Shown in pieces: positions 1 through 11,900 of a stretch of 64,000 nt of DNA. The stretch covers positions 22,546,680-22,610,679 of the forward strand of contig CM119266.1 in the NCBI GenBank assembly GCA_051294375.1, given 5' to 3'. Both the position numbers and the translations under genes were made by a program. This DNA comes from Paraspadella gotoi. Taxonomy: Eukaryota; Chaetognatha. Within the stretch, counting starts at the first letter, position 1. Every line of letters starts with the position of its first letter. The notes beneath the pieces are model-generated. The model was not told where the DNA came from. It ran no database searches and saw nothing but the letters and a program-made list of their open reading frames with translations.

Positions 1-703
1 GGGCGCCACAATGGGTGCCCTGGATGCGGCCGTGCCCACTTCCGGCGACGAGGGGGGTTGACGGCAGTCTCCCCAGTAATGGCACGATGGTTATCCCTCG
101 ATTTCTTCTCGCGAAAAGCTAAAAAATTTGCCTTTTTTTTAAGCCAATAGTTAAAGTAGATTTTTATAACGCGATAGTTAAAATTGATTTTTTGAGCTCA
201 ATTAGTTCAAAAACTCGGAAAGAACTTTTGTCGTAGCGAATTTTGAAGTCTTAGAATAAGCAACAGCGCGTTGTGCTTAATGACAGAGAGATAACTATTC
301 CAAACCGATTTTTAAAATCAAGAATGACCCGAAGAATTAAATGAAACCGTAGAAAGTAGTAATTTTATTAGTTTGAAATCAATAGTTTAAGAAAGGCTTT
401 TCGTAGACATTGCCTTAACTAAGTTTATATTTGTCACCAAATTTAAATCTACATTATTATTTTATGTATACTTATTTAATATAATTGTAAATGTGTCACT
501 ATGAAGCAATTAAAGCTTAATTTTAAAGGAAAAAATATTTTACCATTAACATTTAGATTATGCAAATTATAATTTGGATTTGATTTCAAATCTATACTGA
601 AACAAACAAGAGACAACGTTTTAATAAGGCTTTTTTTCCTTCTGAAAACATTAATATTATTTTTCATTTTTTATAAATTTTATTATTTTCCAAAAATTTT
701 TTT
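1..703. other. AT-rich unique sequence, no gene seen
   Basis: Only short frames; poly-A/T runs; no motif recognised. Confidence 0.6.
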
Positions 704-889
704 GGAGCTGGAGTTGGACCTTTTTTTGCCCGCTCCGACTCCAGCTCCAGCTCCGGCCAAGATAAAATCTCAGCTCCAGCTCCAGCTCCCGCTCCGGTAA
801 GAAAATAAATTCAGCTCCAGCTCCAGCTCCAGCTCCGGCCAAATATGCCAGCTCCGGCAGCTCCGACTCCAGCTCCAGCTCCAGCTCCA
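704..889. repeat. AGCTCC hexamer blocks with AT-rich spacers
   Basis: Four blocks of AGCTCC units (about 729-757, 771-797, 812-840, 848-889), the first three ending in CTCCGG, are separated by short AT-rich spacers such as AAGATAAAATCT and TAAGAAAATAAATT. An inverted arm GGAGCTGGAGT (704-714) can pair with ACTCCAGCTCC (738-748). This is a higher-order minisatellite. Confidence 0.8.
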
Positions 890-1082
890 CATCCCTGCTT
901 CTTTACATCCCACACATGTCCTCTCATCCTTTTAATACGTAAAGTGCAATTCCTGTTTCAGCCACCTGCCTCACTCACTCCTCTTCTTTCACTCATTTCT
1001 CACCTCTCCTTCTCTCTCTCTCGTGTTTGCTTTAAAAAGCCCATGAAAATTCCCCTCATTCTTTGCCCTTCCTCGCCCCCCG

Positions 1083-1179
1083 CTGCCGTTGCCGACTCCG
1101 AGGCCGATTCCGCCGCCGCCGCCGCGGCACGCTGATGCCGACTCCGACGCAGCCGCCGCCGCCACCGCAGCCGCTGCCG
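1083..1179. repeat. CCG/GCC triplet tract ending at a gap
   Basis: Imperfect (CCG)n with interspersed CCGACTCCGAC, cut by a 25-N gap at 1180. Open frames here (Ala, Arg or Pro runs) are repeat artefacts. Confidence 0.75.
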
Positions 1180-1204
1180 NNNNNNNNNNNNNNNNNNNNN
1201 NNNN
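1180..1204. other. Assembly gap, 25 N
   Basis: Fixed-size gap inside CCG triplets. Confidence 0.98.
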
Positions 1205-2483
1205 CCGATGCCGCACCCTTCTTTATTTTCCCAGAGATTTTGGAAAATCCACTTGAAAAAAAAAATCGGAACTTCGCTACAAATTCCCTTTTTTTAAATC
1301 TGGGTTTAAATTTTTAAATTTGGTAACTGCCATAGCTTTTTATAATTAATCCGCTTTTGGATTTTTAAAATATAGCAACAGTTGTATCTTTTACGTAATT
1401 CCGCCAAGTCATATGGTAATCAAACAATAAAACACACCGCGTCGTAATTTCTCTAATTTTCTTAAAAGAATGTCCAAAATCGTTTTGCTTCTAAATCTTT
1501 TTGTCTTTTTTGTTCCTCAGAAGGAACAAGATCTTTCCCGCCCTTTGCCCCCTTTTATCCCCACGGACCCCTCTATCCCTTCTCTGCCCTTTTGCCCCCT
1601 TCTCAACCCCCGCGAGCATTTCCAATCCCCAATTTTTCCCCTTCTACGCCCCCACGAGTCTGACCCGACTCCATCGGGGCCCAAACCCCTTCCGCCCTCA
1701 TTCCCTTGTCTAAGGATCGACCCGAGGGGATGGGGGGTTGACCCGTGAAATTTGGAGGGGTGGCGGAACCGGGTTGACGCGGTGGGCAGTGCAGTGAGTG
1801 ATGGAACGAGGGGTTGGGGCGCGGAGAAGCAGAGGTGACCGCGATTTGGTGATTTAAGCGGAGGATTTCAAACTGATTTCGACTCATTTGGTTCAGATTT
1901 ACGGGGGTAAGAGGTTGGAGGGGGGAGTGTAGAGAAAAGGGGATAAAAAGAATAGAGAGAGGGGCTGATTAGGTGTTCCGAACAATATTTAAAGAAAAAA
2001 GGCATTATGAAGGCTGATGGAGGCTATCACCGTATACGCGTAGTCGAAACATGTCTGTTTTAATAAAAAAAAATTTACCGTTATTGAAACGAAAATTTGG
2101 TTTTTCTTAGTTGAAATAAATTTTAAATCATAAAAACAATCCAATGAGCACTTAGCACTAGAGACGGGCCAGTTCAAATGCCTTTTTAAATTCGAAAAGA
2201 AGCACTCCGTTAAAAAAAAAAAAAAAACTAAAACAAGATAAAAAGGAAAAAGAAGCGATACAAGAAAAAACGCGTTAAAAAGCGGGAAAAAAATTAGAAA
2301 AAAAAAAGCGAAGGGCTAAAACCTGACATGTGTGATTCATTAGATTTCATTTTCCGCGGGTCCGCGCTCCAAACTCATTTGCATATTAAACCCTTCGCCC
2401 CTCACGCTCTTCATCTTTTTCATATGCTCATCCTTCTCTTCCCCCTTTGCCTCCTAATTTTTATTTTTATGAATTTCTTGTGC
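1205..2483. other. Intergenic
   Basis: A C-rich stretch (1530-1700) gives Pro-rich frames without coding support. ATTTGCATAT octamer at 2377-2386. Confidence 0.5.
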
Positions 2484-2486
2484 CTC

Positions 2487-2565
<79 letters not shown>

Positions 2566-2576
2566 CTCTCTCTCTT
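2484..2576. repeat. (CT)n microsatellite
   Basis: Nearly pure CT dinucleotides with a short TTTC interruption near the 3' end. Confidence 0.95.
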
Positions 2577-4075
2577 CCTTCCAGGGTGTATCGATTTAAT
2601 GGAGCCTCGAAAATTCAGGGAATTAAACGAGAATTTCGTTTTTATATCGACAAAAAAAATAGCGGAAAAATGAAAAAAAAATCGAATTTTTATTATTCGT
2701 AAATTGAAAAAGGGCGGAGAAGAACTTTGACTACGAAATCGCAAAGTAAATAACATTTTTTCGTTCCCATCCTTATATTTCCCCTTCCCTCTTTTTTTTC
2801 GCTCTCGACGGCGCTTGCAGAATTTTGATTGCAGATTTTGAACCATGAAACTGCGGGAGGGCAACCTAAATTTAAACATTATCGCTGAAGAGAAGATAAA
2901 AGTTTCTAGTTATAGTCCGAATACTCCAAACAGCAGGGATATATATCAGTGTGATGGGCTGGTTTTTTTCGTGTTTTTTTTTTGTTATTGTATTTTTTAA
3001 TAATTTAAATTATAATATTACTGGAAAAACTGAAAACGTATTGGAAATTAACAAAAACAAAATACCACTAACGTTTAAAAATAGATGGTCATGTAATATG
3101 TCTATGAACTAATTCATATAAGAACTATCAAATAAGTATAGCGTTCAATGCGATACGTGCAATGGTATTCGAGATGTACATAAATCATAAAAGGAATCAG
3201 TAAAAATCTGGATAGTAAATTGTCATTTATAGAGAATAGGAAGCATGACGCTAATTAAAACGTTTAAAAATAAAAGCACACACAATTCGGCTAAGAAATA
3301 AATATTGTTCAAGTAGTAAACGTTCAAGCTTTAAATAGTTATATGTATACGAATCTGTCATTTTAAACAACCTTTAACTTTTGGTGAAAATCAAGATGGA
3401 CGATATTCTATTAAGCTCTAACTAATCAATCATTAAAAAAAGTAACTGATTCCTGATTATAATTTAACTGGATTCTGGCTCATTTAGTCGTACTCGGAAA
3501 TGTGCGTGTTCGGATCCGGGAGTCGAGACCGCAATTAATGCCGTGTCGGTAATTTCGGCAATTAGATGCCTTCAAATCAGTGCAATAGTAATGCCTCGAA
3601 GTGCCATTTATTGCTGCTGCATAGTCCTAATTACAGAGTCAGCGTGCGCCGGGCGACGCAGCGCGGAGCACGTGCCTGCGCTTCTGTTGTCTTTTCCCGT
3701 TCCCTTTGTCCAATAAGCGCTGTGCTCTTCGTATGGCATCCGTGGCGTTGATCCAGGTAGCGAGTGTAAACAGCTCCCATCTTAAGCTGAGTGGATCCGT
3801 GGCGTTCACCGGTGACGCTGAAGCGCGCGTCGCGCGCGTTAGAAGCAGTTTTGGCCCCCCCCCACGGCACGGTGTCTTATGACGATCTTGCTCAGTTATG
3901 TGTATCACAGAGTCGCGCGATTTTGCCTGATTAGAGTTTTTTCCATGCGTTCACTAAACGACAAGCCAATTAAAGAAAATCGTGGGCGGAAAAAATTCGT
4001 TGCGCAAGCCTCGCTTGCGTCGCGGCCGCTGTTTTCGTGCGGGCGAGATGTAAGCAAAAAAACAAAAAGATCGGG
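2577..4075. other. Intergenic
   Basis: AT-rich to 3480, then a CG-richer stretch (3490-4030) with alternating GCGCGCG near 3824-3838 that may be regulatory. No gene supported. Confidence 0.5.
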
Positions 4076-4170
4076 AGAGAGAGAGGAAGTAGGGAGAGAG
4101 AGAAGAGAGAAAGAGAGAGACTGAGAGAGGGAGAGAGAGCGAGAGAAAAGGTAGAGAGAGAGGAGAGAGA
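4076..4170. repeat. (GA)n imperfect tract
   Basis: GA dinucleotides with AGAAGAG and TGAGAG interruptions. Confidence 0.9.
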
Positions 4171-4477
4171 ACAATTATTAAAGACGGATAGTCGGCGTAA
4201 TAGGAAATAATATTGACGGAATGGAGATAGCAGGGTAATTTTTAATCCTATACACAAGTCTTCAAAAATATGCATCTTTTAGGGAAACATGTTCTTTTGG
4301 TACACATGTATGTTTAATTATTATTATTTTTTTGTTGTGTTTTTTTTTTTGCCTTGTTTACTTTCATAAAATTTAATTTCAAGCCTCTAATTCCTAACAG
4401 GGTTGCCCGATGCCCGATGCCCGATGGCCAATATCAGAGGGCCTTTCTCGTCGTCCTTTCGGTCGGCGGGAAAATCT

Positions 4478-4532
4478 CCTCTTCTTCTTCTTACTCCTCC
4501 TCCTCTTCCTCCTCCTCCTCCTCCTCCTCCCA
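4478..4532. repeat. (TCT/TCC)n triplet tract
   Basis: TCT units grade into TCC units; the encoded Ser, Leu or Pro runs are not evidence of a gene. Confidence 0.85.
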
Positions 4533-5086
4533 ATCTCATTGATATGTATGGAGCTCCTCGATGGAGTCGGGCCTTCGGGTCATGGGCAAAGAGAGAAGAT
4601 GAAGTTTGAAGGCGAGAAAATGATGGTCAGAAAATTAAAGGCGATAAAAAGGGGAGGAAAAGAAAGGGGGGAAAAAGGAGTGGTGGAAAAAGAAGGGGAG
4701 GAAAAAGAAGGGGATAATCTGGTTGGGAAAAAAAAACAAATTCGCCCCGGGATTTTTTTTTGGTGAATATTTTTTTATTCTCGGGAAATCCAGTGAAAGA
4801 GATAAGGGATCTGAAAAAAAATTAGACGAAGTCGTGGAAAAACATTGAAGATTAGTCGGGTTATTATAAGCAAAATATCGATTAATAACTTAAGAAACGT
4901 TAATAGTAAATATATCTCATTATTGAATTTTGCGGGTTTTTTTTAGTAAGGGATTTTTCTTTTGTTGTATATCCTTGATTTTCATCATATATGGCCTAAA
5001 CTTTATTTTCAATCACCCATGGAATCGTACGTGTACGTTCATTCGTGCGGAAAATGTTTTTACGAAAGAGTGAAAGAGCGAAAGGA

Positions 5087-5108
5087 AGAGAGAGAGAGAG
5101 AGAGAAGA

Positions 5109-5155
<47 letters not shown>

Positions 5156-5176
5156 AGAGAGAGAGGAGAGCAGAGA
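5087..5176. repeat. (GA)n imperfect tract
   Basis: GA dinucleotides broken by AGAAG and GGAG. A second purine-only stretch (GGGAGAGG type) runs from 5290 to 5470. Confidence 0.9.
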
Positions 5177-5479
5177 GACCTGTCGGCAGGAGCTGGAAGG
5201 CAGCAGCGATAGAAATTGCTTACTGCCTGAGGCGCCGTGAAGAAGCATCTCCGTGGATCATCGGGGGATTCGACGGGCAGTTTATTCAATCAGGAGGAAA
5301 GGGAGAGGAGGGGGGAACGGAGGGGGAGAGGGGAATGGAGGAAGAGGAGGGGGAAGGCCGGAAAAAGGAGAAGACTGAGGCGGAAAAGGGTAGGAAAATG
5401 GATGAGAGGGGAGAAGGGAAGGAAAGAATACGGAGACAGAGAAAAAAAAAAAAAAATAGGAGAAGGAAAGTTGAAAGAT

Positions 5480-8000
5480 ATGCACAATGAATAACGTGGC
5501 GTTTACCTGTCCTCCTGCTTGATTTTGTCCCTTTAAAATTGTTTCTGAGCCAAATTAAATTGATTATTACTTTTTGTAATATGTGCGATAAAAATAACAC
5601 TACTGGACATTATGTGGTCCTGAACCATAACTTGACCATCAAACAAAAAAGCTAACTAGATTCAAAAATAGTAAAAAAAGATGTAGCATATAGCTCGAAA
5701 CGCTTACAAAATTTTAGAACCATTGCTTTTATAAATGCAAAAAAATATTAATTTATTAAAACAAAAATTTTAACGATAACTTAATATTTAAACCGAAACC
5801 CAGAATAATATTTTACCCATCATTTCTCAATTTATATGAATCAATAATGTTTGTAGTTAGTCAATTATATCTTAAAATAACAATTGACAAATTCATTTTC
5901 CAAATTTTTTTTATGAAATGGGAGTTTTTACTGCTTACTCCCCTTGGTTTTTAATTCATCTAATATTTTTTGAGGTATTTCCAAAAACCTTATATAAGTT
6001 ACTATATTTTTTATTTTTTTTCAATTTTTCAAAATAAAACAACATCATAAAAAACATTTTAATTAATAAAAAAAATGATTGAATGATTTTGGGGGGAAAA
6101 AAAAAAAAATATTTGAAACTTGAGAAATAATGGATTCGAGTTAGGAAAAAAAATTTGCAATTCTAAAAAAATCAGCCTCTAAGCCTTTCGTTTTTTCAGA
6201 GGCTGATTTTTTTATTTTTTTGATATTTTGATTTTTCTATTGCAAAACCATTATTCTCAATGAGCCATGGTCGGAGGAAATTTTTTCCAACAATTTGAAA
6301 AAATTTCCAGCTTTTTTATGAGGGCCTTTTTTTTGGGAAATAAATAAATTCAATTATTATACGATGGTATATCTGAAACGTGATTGTCTCTAAATGACAA
6401 AAAAAATTTTCTTCAAGTTTTTATTTTTAAAATTAAGTATTGGTAATCAATAGAAATAAAGTGAGATACTCGCCGCTTTTGCCAAAATTTTTTATTTAAA
6501 AACAGAGATTTGTACTGCCGTAGTTTTAAAAAAGTTATTTATTAAATAACCTTTGGAAGAAAAGAGCTAAACAAGATGGGTGTGGTATCAATTAACAGCC
6601 TAAGATCATGGGAACACCTTTCAAAAAAGTTTTATTAAATTTAAATCCATAAACATTACACAGCTTTTGTTTAAATCAGGTTAAAAGTATAAAGTTTTTT
6701 TGCCTTTAAAAAAAATTTTAATGGAAGGCATATGAAATTTTTTAATTTTTTTCTTTTTGTAATTGATAAAAGGAAAAGACTGAATTACATTTTGATTATT
6801 ATTAATTTTTTTTATTCATAAACTGCTTATTTTTTAAAGTTAAAGTAAACACAAGCAAAAATTTATATTATAATCTTTGAATAAAATGTCTTTTTAAAAT
6901 ATCCAAAAATGATTAAATACAAAAATGTTTTCAGCTTGATATAAACAGTCTGGACATCTAAACTTCATTGGTCTGTGAAAAAAATCGGGCATTTTTTTAT
7001 TATCTTTAAACGTGCAAACTAAAAGCCTTGACACACTGCTTGTTTATCATAAATAAATTTTAAAAAAATTAATATAGCTTGGCATATATTTGACAAAGCC
7101 AAACACCCATTGGGTTAATTGTATTGATAAATTTTTTTTTTTAACATATAGCAAGGAATTAAATTCTATTATTTATCATCCATTTCATTAAGAAAATATT
7201 CTCGTAATAGCCCTTTTAGAAAGGGTTGCATTGACTAACTTAATGGATCGAATTTTTTTAGATATCTTTACTGCCCCATTTCACAAGATATAAAAGGTCA
7301 TGGTTATCATATCAGTAAGTCCAGATTATCTGTACCCTTTATACAACCTGCATTCTGAATTTTCTTTTTTTTCCCTTTCCAAATGTATTAATAAAAAATT
7401 ATTTGAGAGAACAATCGGCGTGGAGGATGCCCATTGGTAAGCCTTAAGTTACCCCACTTTCCGATCGAATTTTTTAAATGAGGTTTTTTTTCCATTTATT
7501 TGAGACATAACACTAACTATTGGTACTATTATTTTTTTAAAATTTTTTTTTATTACAATTCTGAAATAAATATGAATAAGTAACTTTTTAAAAAAAATTT
7601 TTATCATCTTTCACCCCTATATTCGGTCATATCTAAAAAACAAAAAAAAGATTTTGCATGATATTTGGATATCGACATATGAACTATAAACGTTTCAAAA
7701 ATAAAAAGAATATTAATATATTGAACTGAATTTTTTTATGCCGGAAACAGTACGTTACGGCCCATTTTTCATTGTGTCATATAAAGATAGAACAAAGTGT
7801 GATATTAAAAAGAAAATATTATTTATTCTTATTTAAAATGAATTTTTTTTTGACAACTCTCTCCTTTTTATCCTGCTTTGGGAGAGGTGCCGATGGAGAA
7901 CAATGAACTAAAAAAATAAAAAAATAATTTCATTTTAAAAGAAAACGGGGAAAAAAAATTCTAAAGCGCCCTCACGTGAGAGAGGGAGCAAAAAGAGTCA
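5480..8000. other. AT-rich block without GA repeats
   Basis: About 2.5 kb of A/T-run-rich sequence, distinct from its flanks, holding the 6165-6213 hairpin and no frame of useful length. It may be decayed transposon sequence. Confidence 0.5.
6165..6213. other. Perfect 16-bp-arm hairpin
   Basis: AAAAAAATCAGCCTCT (6165-6180) and its exact complement AGAGGCTGATTTTTTT (6198-6213) flank a 17-base loop. It sits in an AT-rich block free of GA repeats and may mark an old transposon or a structured transcript. Confidence 0.8.
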
Positions 8001-8205
8001 GAAGAGGGACGAAGGGAGAGAAAGAGAAGGAAGAAGGTTAAAATCCCTCACGGCGGGAGACGAAGAAGAGGATTCCTCCCCTTCGTCATCATCGTCGTCG
8101 TCGTCATCTAATTTTCCTCTTCTTTTTTCCCCTTTCCTTTTTTTTTAACCCCAACTCCTTTTTTTTAATCCTTTTTCTGTCTTCCGTAAATTTTTTTTTC
8201 ACGTC

Positions 8206-8232
8206 GCTCTCTCTCTCTCTCTCTCTCGTCTC

Positions 8233-8270
<38 letters not shown>

Positions 8271-8342
8271 TCTCTCTCTCTCTCTCTCTCTCTCTCCTCT
8301 CTTCTCTTCTCTCTCTCTTCTTCTCTCTCTCTCTCTCTCTCA
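8206..8342. repeat. (CT)n imperfect tract
   Basis: About 135 bp of CT with CTTCTC interruptions. It is followed at 8416-8445 by about ten GAC triplets. Confidence 0.9.
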
Positions 8343-8414
8343 TTCTCTCATCCCTGATTTCATTAGGAAATAAATTATCTCTCTAACGTGGAAACAAAAT
8401 TGGAAATCCATCGA

Positions 8415-8447
<33 letters not shown>

Positions 8448-8927
8448 GGAAACCAAGAATGAATAATCATCGAAAAGATGAAAACAAATTTAATTCCGTC
8501 CGAATTAAAAAAAAAAATTAAAGAAATTAACTATCGAGAGAAACTTTTATTTCCTCGAGTCTTTCGCTTCCGAAGACCGAACGAGAAATTAAAAAGGATT
8601 AATTAATCGATTTAAAATTCCGCGCGAACTGCGGCGCTTAAGACGGACGATGTAGCGTAATTTCTAGCGCGCGCCGGCGTTCAGAGAGCCTGGGTCTCCA
8701 CGATCGACTCCAGCCCTAATCCGATTTTCGGAAATCCAATCCGAATTCAGATTTTCAACCAGATTGGAGATTTGTTAGCGGTTTTGGATCTCCGTTCTCC
8801 AACATAATTAGAATTCATAACAAAATCCGCATTTATGTCGACTAACTGTATTGCGCGGCTCGTTTTTTTCAAAAATGTCTCATCGCCAAAGATTCGTATC
8901 GTCTTTTTGATCAAATAACCTCCGATC

Positions 8928-11900
8928 ATGAGGGTCTTTTCGTCTTCTTCGTCATCGTCGTCATCGTCGTCGTCGTTTCATTTCGTCTCCTCGTCATCCT
9001 GGACGCCTCCTCGTCTCTATCTTCTCGCCTCGACGTTGTGTCGACTCTTGAACATCCACCTGTCCGACAAAGAAGAGAAGAAGAAGTCGACCTCGGGAAA
9101 ATCCTCGGGCGAATCCTCGTCCTACTCTGTGGCTTCAACATCCGAAGAGTCGCCTTGGGTCACGAGTTTGGACGAGAACGACAGCGCGACGAACATGGCG
9201 CCCGACGCTTCGCCAATCGAGACCGACATGACGCCTATAATGAAAGACATCGATTCCGCAACGCAATCTCTCAAAGCCGCCTTCGACGCCGCCGCGTTGG
9301 CGGTCAAGGAATCCGCGGAGGCGGTAGACGCGGCGGCGGCGGCGGTCGGCGCCTCCGTTCGGGCGGCGGTGGAGGCGGTGGCGGCGGCGGTGGAGACGAC
9401 GAACAATTCCGACTTTTTGGAATTTTACATCGACGTGGACTTGGCCGGTGAAGGGGGACGGCATATGGCTCTAGAGAGGCTTATCTTTCTGGTTGAAATA
9501 GACCATTTGTCGTTGCGAGAATCTGGGTTTTACGGTAGAAGTATTTATTGAGTGCTATGGAAGTGTGTGATGGAAATATGCACAGGAAGAGTGTGTTTTG
9601 TAATCTGCAAAGAAATCTTGATAATTTGATTTCCAGATTCCCGGTTTTCATCCTCGTCATCATCCTCGAGCAACGGTACTTTTTTCAACTTCAACGCAGC
9701 CTCTACCAACTTCTCCGGCGCCGACCCGTCCGCCGACTACACCACCGGCGCCACTGCCGACGCCTCCACTCTCACGCGACCCACCCAGAGATTCCCTCGC
9801 TTCGAATCCGTCCCCAATCTTCGTCCGCTGCTCTGGGATCGACAGGGGAACGCAGTGGTGCTTCGAAGCGCTCGTCAAGAGTGTCTCTCGGCGGATGAAA
9901 CCAACGACTTTCTGGGTTTAGGGATCAAGACCATCGTGGACCTGAGATCGTGCCAGTGAATGGAGGATAATAATGATGATAATAATAATAACAATCGTAA
10001 TAAAAATAATAATAATACATTTTGATTGCTAAATANNNNNNNNNNNNNNNNNNNNNACAATCGTAATAAAAATAATAATAATAATACATTTTTATTGCTA
10101 AATACTAATTCTCTCCCCCACCCCCAGCGAGTACGCCCTGGCCCACGGCGATCGACGCCTCGATCGCGTCTTCGTCGTTCACGACGTCGACTTCCCCAAC
10201 GACGGATCCAAATTCGAGTCGCGGACGATGAAGACGACGCAAGTCTCCATCAACTATCACGACGACGATCCCGTTCTCGCGGTGAGGTTGACGGGAGGTG
10301 AGGTTGTTGAGATGCGAGGTGAGGTCATAAGGAGGTTAAGAAATCATCAAAAAGGATGAGGGAAGGTTGCAGAGTTGGGCGGTCAGATCCAAAGTCCACT
10401 CGAATTCCGTTCAAAATCCCTTTCCCAAGTCGATTCCCCCGCAATTTCGCGCCAATCGGAGGCGACTCTTGGTTCCCGTCTGCAACAAACACTACATCAT
10501 CCAAGTGGCCAAATCCATCGGCAAACCGCACCTCATTTTCGGAAAGGGTGAGAAACTAGTGGCAGAAAGCGAATGATTATTTTGTGGTGGTATATTCACA
10601 CTGCCTCACATCCACCATTGTTCAGCCAAATCCATTGGCTCAGAGGGGGAACACACCATCCCAGGCGTAGTGTTCCATCCACAGTCCGAACGACTTCCCT
10701 CTGCGTTGGTAAAGCGAGACCGTCCTACGGTAACCGCGCCAGTGACTGGAGGCGTCAATGAGGGTCTGAAGCCCCCAAAGACAACAGTGAGATGCCCCAT
10801 CCCAATGGGCATCACAGGCAACCCGGCTTTTGTCATAATTTGACCTTATTTTGGCCGAACGCCCCATTTTGTCTTAAATCGTCTTAAATTTTTTTTTAGT
10901 TAAAGATGAAGTTAAAGGTTAGGGTAAGCGATTAGGTTAGGGATTAGGTTAGTGATTAGGGTTAGGGATTTTGGTTAGGGACTAGTGTTAAGGGTTACAT
11001 TGTATAAGTTAAGGTTAAAAATTGGGGATAAGGGTTCAGCATTTTATGATTAGGGTTAAATTCTGCATTAACTAAAATAAAATTCCGGGACAAACGTACA
11101 AAAATGGGGCACTCTCGGAAAAGAGAGCCGATTAATTACCCCATCGTCGATCTTTGTAGCCAGCGTTATCTCCATTTCAATCTCCCCCCGCCACAGCCAT
11201 GGCGGACTTCCTCACTTTCTTCAAGTTCCGCCTCCTAACCCGGATGTTCGTCAACCACTTCAACGCCGCCGGCCAATGGTGCCTCTTCGTTTCCTACTTG
11301 GAGTTCGGCTCCGGCGGCCTCGTCGCCGCACTCAAGATCATCGCCGAGAGAGAGAACTTACCCGTCTTGTTCAACCTGTCAAGTGGGGCAAAGACAAGAC
11401 GGGTGAGGCGAACCTGGCTTCGGGGGGGGGGGAGGGAGGGATAGACGGAAGCGAAGGAACGGATCTGAAGAGGGATAGGTATTTCGGTGACCAAAAAAAA
11501 TCATTCGGTTCCGGCCGAACGGGGAAATACGATCGATCAAAATGTCGACAGGCGGGGGGGGGAAGAAGGAATCGAGATCGAACGAAAACTCGGTTGACGG
11601 CAGATCGATTCGAATGAAGTTGAAAAGCCAACTGGCATTCGACCGAGGGATCGATTCGTTTTTAATCGATCTTAGAGTCGGAATGATTTGGGGATTCGTC
11701 GAATCAATTAATCGATTCGATCAAACGGTCTTTAGATAAATAAATCAATCAAGGACAAATTGATCGTTCAATAGTTAGTTAATCGTTCAATTATTCTCTA
11801 AGAATATAATAAATTACGCAAATCCAATCAAATCCAAGTCAGTCAGTCATCGGTCAAATCAATTCAATCCGATCCACACCAAGGCATGTTGGCGGCGTTG

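Noticed and set aside
9122-9464. Antisense Ala- and Arg-rich frames
   Set aside because: Shadows of exon 1 of the phosphatase gene, created by GCC/GCG codons.
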